Shown: positions 13,573 to 17,921 of the stretch, piece by piece | Layout of the letters: every line of letters starts with the position of its first letter | Numbering within the stretch: position 1 is the stretch's first letter | Origin: SAR324 cluster bacterium | GTDB lineage: Bacteria; SAR324; XYD2-FULL-50-16 | Assembly: GCA_002401295.1 (NCBI GenBank) | Contig: NVSR01000041.1 | Span: forward strand, 2,555-20,475 | Direction: 5' to 3' | DNA length: 17,921 nt | Notes under the pieces: model-generated | Told to the model about the DNA's origin: nothing | Seen by the model: only the letters and a program-made list of their open reading frames with translations | Databases searched by the model: none | Program-made: the position numbers and the translations under genes

Positions 13573-14454
13573 TTAAGGAGCGAAGATAACGCCTACGCCC
13601 AATTTTGTTAAGTGCCTATTATAATCGATCAAACTTTCTCCGTAGCCCTTCCAATATTGCAGATAAAAAGACATGGAAGTATCAGGTAGAGGATAGAGCC
13701 AGTCCACTTGTAAGGCACCTTGTTTTTTCGTAAAATTACGCCGTGCTGTTGTCACCAGGTGAGTATTGGCAATCAACAAGTCCAGGCTCACCTCACTGCG
13801 GCCGTAAAAGTCGATAATATCGGGATTTTCATCCCCTTTGGTATCTTCAGTTTTTTCCTTTTCCTTTTCCGGGAGGCGGTACCAGGTTTTATAACGAAGT
13901 TTGAATAAGTCTCTTTGATGCACGGCTTGCAGGTAAAGACGATCCCAAGAGCGGGAGGTAGGTTCTCTAGCTCCATTCGATTCATGCTCGTAACCCAGGA
14001 AACCGGTTATGCCACCAATCCCGGAAACCTGAATTTCGGGGAAACGCACATAAATTTCCGGATTATAATTTGTTTCCCGGAAGGGACGCGAATCAGCTTG
14101 ATCATACATCTGCCAAAAGGATTTTTGAGTGTAAGCGCCGTAAAAAACAAACTCCGAAACCGAGCCTAAGTATTGCTTAAAACTCAACTGGAATTTGATC
14201 TCCTTTCCCTGCCGTCCATCGACGTCACTACTCCAGGTCAAAGGAAGAATATAATTCGCTTTGTGCAGCGTTAACCCCTCTTCCGAAGGAGAATCCTTTT
14301 TTGATTTACTCTGTAGCTCTAGCTGAAGCTTTTCAACGGATTGCTGAAGACTTTCAACTTGCAGTTGTAACTCCTGCTTTGTTTGCGCTTGAGCACTGAA
14401 AGAATAGAATAAAAATAAAGAAAAGAGGTACCACTTACTGTTAAGAATAGACAT
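13573..14454 (-). CDS. pldA: Outer-membrane phospholipase A
   Basis: A 293-residue OMPLA homologue, a calcium-dependent beta-barrel phospholipase that clears phospholipids from the outer leaflet of the outer membrane. A signal peptide ending near AQA is followed by a short coiled coil (about 26-50) in place of the E. coli N-terminal segment. The barrel core is clear: KANYILPLTW (65-74), KFQLSFKQYL, YTQKSFWQMY, PFRETNYNPEIYV, the active-site strand GYEHESNG with SRSWDRLY, and the final GYGESLIDYNRH. By comparison with E. coli, His157 and Ser159 are the catalytic pair. The third residue, Asn156 in E. coli, is Asp171 here (SWD for SWN). The Ca-site Ser in SRSW is kept. No good Shine-Dalgarno precedes the ATG. 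It probably has its own transcript. Confidence 0.92.
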   Translation of the reverse strand: MSILNSKWYLFSLFLFYSFSAQAQTKQELQLQVESLQQSVEKLQLELQSKSKKDSPSEEGLTLHKANYILPLTWSSDVDGRQGKEIKFQLSFKQYLGSVSEFVFYGAYTQKSFWQMYDQADSRPFRETNYNPEIYVRFPEIQVSGIGGITGFLGYEHESNGAREPTSRSWDRLYLQAVHQRDLFKLRYKTWYRLPEKEKEKTEDTKGDENPDIIDFYGRSEVSLDLLIANTHLVTTARRNFTKKQGALQVDWLYPLPDTSMSFYLQYWKGYGESLIDYNRHLTKLGVGVIFAP

Positions 14455-14463
14455 AGGGTTATC

Positions 14464-14484
14464 AATTATTAATTATTAATTATC
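14464..14484. repeat. Short AT-rich tandem repeat upstream of pldA
   Basis: Three consecutive 7-bp units, AATTATT, AATTATT, AATTATC, stand 10 bp upstream of the pldA start. It may act as an UP-like or melting element, or be a slippage-prone tract. The 100-bp gap around it holds no other clear signal. Confidence 0.5.
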
Positions 14485-14555
14485 AGTTGCCATTGATTGC
14501 TTATCAGACAACAACAGGCTCATCCCCAGCGATATAATTAACCGCCAACGGTGTT

Positions 14556-14927
14556 TTATTCAGCAATCAACCGTCGTACTTCTTGCAGAAGTTCTTGATG
14601 GTTGATCGGCTTCTGAAAGGTGCTCATTGCGCCAAAAAGCTCGGCATGACGCAGGTAATCACTACTTTCCATCAGGGGATTCCCACCGGAAATAGCAATA
14701 ATTTTGGTCTTTGGATCGTGTTTTAACATTTCACGAATCGTAGCAATGCCCTCTTGCTCCGGCATAAAAATATCAGTAATCACCAGCTGAACATCATGCT
14801 CCATATAGAGATCTATTCCTTCCTTACCATGCTTAGCCTGTAAGACGGTGTAGCTGGCTCTACTCAGTAAAATCCCCAACATTTTTAAAATCTGAGGGTC
14901 ATCTTCAATCACTAAAATTGTTACCAT
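14556..14927 (-). CDS. Single-domain response regulator (CheY-like)
   Basis: A stand-alone receiver domain of 123 residues. All phosphorylation residues are present: the acidic pair in VIEDDPQ, the phospho-acceptor Asp52 in VITDIFMP, the Ser in AISGG and the Lys in FQKPI. No output domain follows. The ATG at 14927 is preferred because GAAGAG precedes it. An in-frame ATG lies at 14939 and the frame is open to 14957. The start lies inside the end of the hybrid kinase gene (overlap 23 nt), a strong sign of a functional pair and coupled translation. By inference it is either the phosphate acceptor for that kinase or a shuttle to a distant phosphotransferase. Confidence 0.9.
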   Translation of the reverse strand: MVTILVIEDDPQILKMLGILLSRASYTVLQAKHGKEGIDLYMEHDVQLVITDIFMPEQEGIATIREMLKHDPKTKIIAISGGNPLMESSDYLRHAELFGAMSTFQKPINHQELLQEVRRLIAE

Positions 14928-16683
14928 TTTTCTCTTCATTGACTTGATCAAGAGCACTACGAATCACTTGAGCTAATTCATTGTCCATAACGGGCTTGAT
15001 CAAAAGATCATAGAATCCAATTTTCTTGGCCCTTTGAACAGAGATGTCTTGCCCATAACCCGTGACTAAAATAATTGGCAGTTCCGGCCTGAGGGTTAAT
15101 ATTTTTTCTGCTAACTGATCCCCCGTCAGATAGGGCATCGTTTGATCGGTGAGAACTAAGTCATAGGCATAGGGGTCTTTTTCAATTTTATCAAGTGCTT
15201 CTCGACTACTGACCGTCGATTCTACAAAATAACCCAAACGGGTTAATAGAATTTCAGTCATTTTGCTAATAGCCGGTTCATCGTCCACCACTAAAATCGA
15301 TTCTTGCCCCTGTGGTTTGCTACTATTGACCTGTTGGAATTCCGAGACTGCGGCTTGGATGACAGGCAAATAGATCTCAAAGCTAACCCCTGCAAGGGGA
15401 TTGTTTTTTACCAAAATCGCACCTTGATGCTTTTTAATGACTCCATGGACGACAGCTAATCCCATCCCCGTCCCCTCTCCCAGAGGCTTGGTAGTGAAAT
15501 AAGGATCAAAAATTTGTTCCATAATATCGGGAGCAATACCAACTCCCGTATCGGAAAGACCTAACTTGATATAGTTGCCACTCCTAATTTGCAGACTCTG
15601 GGCAAATGACTCATCCACCAATTGGTTGTCAAGAGAAATCAATAGCTGCCCACCCTGCTTTTTCATGGCATAACAGGAATTGGCACACAAATTCATAATT
15701 ACTTGATGAATTTGAACGGGATCCGCGTAAATAAGAGCCTGTTTGATCCCTCCTTCCATTTTGATTTCAATAGAAGAAGGCAGGGTCACTCGAATCAACT
15801 GGAGCGCCTCTTTCAAGAGAGAGGTGACATCACAGGAAACGAGTTCCTGCTCATTTTGCCGACTGAAGGTCAAAATCTGAGCGATCAAATCTTTGGCCCG
15901 CTTACCGGCCACCAAAACTTCCTGCAGGAACTCAAAGGAAGTCGTCTTCTCCGAGACATCCTGCTGGGCTAACTCTGCATAACCCAGCATCGCATAGAGA
16001 ACATTATTAAAATCGTGGGCTATACCACCGGCTAAGGTCCCCAAAGACTGCATTTTTTGGGATTGGCGCAAATCAGCCTCCATGCGCTTCCGTTCGACGA
16101 TCTCTTCTTGTAATTTTTTATTCGCTTGAATCAGCTCTACAGTCCGCTGTTCGACTCTTTTTTCCAAGCCATCATTCGCTTTTTGCAGCTGATCTCTCGT
16201 ACTGCCGAGCAAGCGATTAGTCTTTTCAAAACGCTCCGCTTTCTTGGTGGTATAAGCTAGTTTTTCAGTGAGAGCGCTGGAAAAAATCTGATAAAAAATA
16301 TGTAATAATTTATTTTCACTGAACCCACCAATCTGATTCAATTCCTGCACGTGTAAGGAAAAGAGTTCCACATCCGTTTCCGCAATCACCGTGGCGGAAC
16401 AAGGCTGATTGCTGATCACACTCATTTCACCGAAAATATCCCCATTCTTCTGCAGGTGCATGATCAACTCACTCTGGGAATATATCCCCACCTTACCCTT
16501 CAGGAGAAAGAAAACACGGTCATTCCTCTGTCCCTCTTGTAAAAGTTTCGTACCGGCTAGAAAGCGCTTGAAGTCGGAAAGTTGTTTCATCTCCTCAATG
16601 TATTCAAGTGGGAGATGTCGAAAGAGGCGAGAACTTTTCAGATGAATATAATCTTCTTTATGCTGGGTCCCTTTTTTAAGCAT
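14905..16683 (-). CDS. Hybrid histidine kinase with N-terminal cyclic-nucleotide-binding domain
   Basis: A 592-residue soluble kinase with no membrane helix. Residues about 20-125 form a CRP-like cNMP-binding domain (FLLKGKVGIYS, then GEMSVISNQPCSATV). The usual phosphate-binding Arg (PRSAT) is Cys95, so cAMP binding is doubtful. A long helical coil spans about 140-208. HisKA has the acceptor His223 in GGIAHDFNNVL. The ATPase domain shows NLCANSCYAM, SDTGVGI and GEGTGMGLAVVHG. A C-terminal receiver (about 462-580) has DDEP, Asp513 (LTDQTMP) and Lys563. The sensor type resembles NtrB-like orphan hybrids. It overlaps the following CheY-like gene and starts 34 bp after pabC, so it may be in the pab transcript. 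No good Shine-Dalgarno lies before the ATG. Confidence 0.92.
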   Translation of the reverse strand: MLKKGTQHKEDYIHLKSSRLFRHLPLEYIEEMKQLSDFKRFLAGTKLLQEGQRNDRVFFLLKGKVGIYSQSELIMHLQKNGDIFGEMSVISNQPCSATVIAETDVELFSLHVQELNQIGGFSENKLLHIFYQIFSSALTEKLAYTTKKAERFEKTNRLLGSTRDQLQKANDGLEKRVEQRTVELIQANKKLQEEIVERKRMEADLRQSQKMQSLGTLAGGIAHDFNNVLYAMLGYAELAQQDVSEKTTSFEFLQEVLVAGKRAKDLIAQILTFSRQNEQELVSCDVTSLLKEALQLIRVTLPSSIEIKMEGGIKQALIYADPVQIHQVIMNLCANSCYAMKKQGGQLLISLDNQLVDESFAQSLQIRSGNYIKLGLSDTGVGIAPDIMEQIFDPYFTTKPLGEGTGMGLAVVHGVIKKHQGAILVKNNPLAGVSFEIYLPVIQAAVSEFQQVNSSKPQGQESILVVDDEPAISKMTEILLTRLGYFVESTVSSREALDKIEKDPYAYDLVLTDQTMPYLTGDQLAEKILTLRPELPIILVTGYGQDISVQRAKKIGFYDLLIKPVMDNELAQVIRSALDQVNEEKNGNNFSD

Positions 16684-16717
16684 GAGTTTGGAGTCGATGA
16701 TAGGATTTGGCTATAAA

Positions 16718-17497
16718 TTACCCGCCACAGCTCAAATGTCTCCAATAACAAATGGCCTCTTCTGTCCGCGGACCAGGTCTGCCATTGTTGAGTTCTTGGC
16801 CATTGATAGCAATGATGGGAGCAATACCAATAATACTATTACTAACAAATACCTCTTGTTGTTTCACTAGTTTCGAGACGGTAATACTTTTAAATTCAGT
16901 TTGGAAAGGGAATTTTTCAAGAATTATTTTGCGCATAACTCCAGGTAAAACAGAATCCCTGCGAGTGACTAAAATATCCTCCTCAAACCAGAAGATATTA
17001 GTTTTGGAACCTTCATAAACCTGACCTTGCTCATCCACGAGCAGCGCATCATAATATCCGCCAGCCTGTGCTTCCTGATGACTCAAATAACAATCCAAAT
17101 AGGATGTACTTTTGATTTCAGGCAAGGATCGTTGACACACGATACTTTTTAAAGTCACACCCTGATAGATTTCTGGTGGAATATTGAGCGGCACAGAGCA
17201 AACCATCACGACCTCAGGAATCACCAGGATTTTGATGCGTTGCAAGGTTTGCGGGGCTTTGCCCGCCACTTTACGGACCATAATTTCCACCTGTTCGCGA
17301 CTGTAAGCACAAGGGATAGGCAGCTTCTCGAGAGCCGTGAACAAGCGCTGTAGATGTTCTTCCAAGAAGGGCAATTCTTTATCGCCATAGGTTCGCAGGG
17401 TTTCAAAAACCCCCAGACCAAACATCAGCCCTTCGGAAAACAAACTCACTTGGGCATCCTCTTTTTTAACCCACTGGTTATTCAGTAAGACTATCAT
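16718..17497 (-). CDS. pabC: Aminodeoxychorismate lyase (class IV aminotransferase fold)
   Basis: Converts 4-amino-4-deoxychorismate to p-aminobenzoate and pyruvate for folate synthesis. The fold-type IV PLP signatures are seen: LMFGLGVFETLRTY (24-37), the Schiff-base Lys in LPEIKSTSYLDCYLSHQEA (about K129), EGSKTNIFW (162-170) and LPGVMRK (184-190). At 259 residues it is near the usual length, but the stretch before the Lys is a little short (RIKILVIPEVVMVC), lacking the loop seen in many members. Sequence alone could also fit a D-amino-acid or branched-chain aminotransferase. The partner pabB decides the call. The stop of pabB and this ATG are one base apart (TGAAATG), and AGGAGG lies in the pabB end, indicating translational coupling. 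Confidence 0.85.
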   Translation of the reverse strand: MIVLLNNQWVKKEDAQVSLFSEGLMFGLGVFETLRTYGDKELPFLEEHLQRLFTALEKLPIPCAYSREQVEIMVRKVAGKAPQTLQRIKILVIPEVVMVCSVPLNIPPEIYQGVTLKSIVCQRSLPEIKSTSYLDCYLSHQEAQAGGYYDALLVDEQGQVYEGSKTNIFWFEEDILVTRRDSVLPGVMRKIILEKFPFQTEFKSITVSKLVKQQEVFVSNSIIGIAPIIAINGQELNNGRPGPRTEEAICYWRHLSCGG

Positions 17498-17498
17498 T

Positions 17499-17921
17499 TC
17501 AATTACCTCCTAGGAAAATACCTGCTTTATCGAGAGTTTCTTGATATTCATCATCCTCTTGAGAGCCAATAGTAATGCCTCCTCCCACTCCCAGTGAAAT
17601 TTCATTGCCCTGGCGTAACAGAGTGCGGATAGCAATGTTAAACTCCATTTCTCCACCAGGTAATAAATAGCCAATCGCTCCGGTATAGATTCCACGGCGT
17701 TGATCCTCCAGTTCATCAATGATTTCCATGGCTCGTTTTTTGGGGCATCCCGTAATGGAGCCACCAGGAAACATGGATAGTAAGGCTTGCAGAGGATGAT
17801 ATTCCTCTTTCAGCACCCCGCTGATCGCTCCGTGGGTGTGCCAGACATTAGGGAGTTTTTGCAGTGACTTCCTAGTTTCAACCCGCACACTACCCGTACG
17901 GCAAACTTTGCCCAGGTCATT
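17499..17921 (-). CDS. pabB: Aminodeoxychorismate synthase component I (5' truncated)
   Basis: The C-terminal 140 or so residues of a chorismate-utilising enzyme. The gene runs off the window: the frame is open to base 17921 (NDLGKVCRTGSVRVE), so the GTG at 17888 is internal. Motifs are PGGSITGCPKKRAMEIIDEL, RRGIYTGAIGYL, EFNIAIRTL and VGGGITIGSQ with DDEYQETL after it. PGGSITG is the PabB form (TrpE usually has PAGTLSG). This subunit adds ammonia to chorismate to give 4-amino-4-deoxychorismate, the PabC substrate, with glutamine amidotransferase PabA presumably encoded elsewhere. Because the N-terminal half is not visible, fusion to PabA cannot be excluded. Confidence 0.88.
   Translation of the reverse strand, partial: NDLGKVCRTGSVRVETRKSLQKLPNVWHTHGAISGVLKEEYHPLQALLSMFPGGSITGCPKKRAMEIIDELEDQRRGIYTGAIGYLLPGGEMEFNIAIRTLLRQGNEISLGVGGGITIGSQEDDEYQETLDKAGIFLGGN

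Noticed and set aside
1..17921. tRNA, rRNA, CRISPR, insertion sequence or prophage
   Set aside because: No cloverleaf-like gap, spaced repeats, transposase motif or phage protein was seen. The gene-free gaps are short and mostly AT rich.

Overview
The window reads as a chromosomal stretch of a Gram-negative, respiring bacterium of moderate to low GC. It encodes an outer-membrane phospholipase A, Tat-exported and c-type haem proteins, RelA/SpoT, PurU and a zinc-type L28. The mix (DsrOP-like redox proteins, multihaem cytochromes, gmk beside relA) suggests a deltaproteobacterial or SAR324-like lineage. That placement is inference only. I see no tRNA, rRNA, CRISPR array, insertion sequence or phage gene.

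Layout. (1) 1-2066, plus strand: a 5'-truncated Old Yellow Enzyme family oxidoreductase, then purU behind a perfect 25-bp palindrome. (2) 2067-3488, minus: a PAS histidine kinase that abuts purU tail to tail with no spacer. (3) 3489-3984: gene-poor. (4) 3985-4398, plus: a small exported protein of unknown function, converging on (5) 8344-4421, minus: rpmB, a rhodanese-NifU fusion, an intrinsic terminator, then gmk and a RelA-type (p)ppGpp synthetase. (6) 12111-8452, minus: a redox cluster of a cytochrome c554-like protein, an intrinsic terminator, a second tetrahaem cytochrome, a Tat-exported four-cluster ferredoxin and an NrfD/DsrP-type quinone-interacting membrane protein. (7) 13479-12547, minus: a divergent ornithine carbamoyltransferase. 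(8) 14454-13573, minus: outer-membrane phospholipase A. (9) 17921-14556, minus: pabB (truncated), pabC, a cyclic-nucleotide-domain hybrid histidine kinase and a single-domain response regulator, closely packed.

How they may work together. The redox cluster resembles DsrJOP or Geobacter Cbc-type modules. It would pass electrons between the quinone pool (NrfD), periplasmic Fe-S clusters and multihaem cytochromes, but no catalytic molybdopterin subunit is encoded here. gmk and relA share the guanine nucleotide theme and are translationally coupled. pabB and pabC make p-aminobenzoate for folate, while PurU consumes formyl-tetrahydrofolate.

The most interesting pattern is repeated replacement of textbook key residues in otherwise intact proteins. 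Examples are a Cys-to-Tyr cluster ligand in the ferredoxin, a Cys-to-Asp ligand in the Old Yellow Enzyme homologue, a CX3CH haem motif, a rhodanese without its cysteine fused to NifU, a RelA without hydrolase metal ligands, a phospholipase with Ser-His-Asp in place of Ser-His-Asn, and a carbamoyltransferase lacking the SMG and HCLP signatures.
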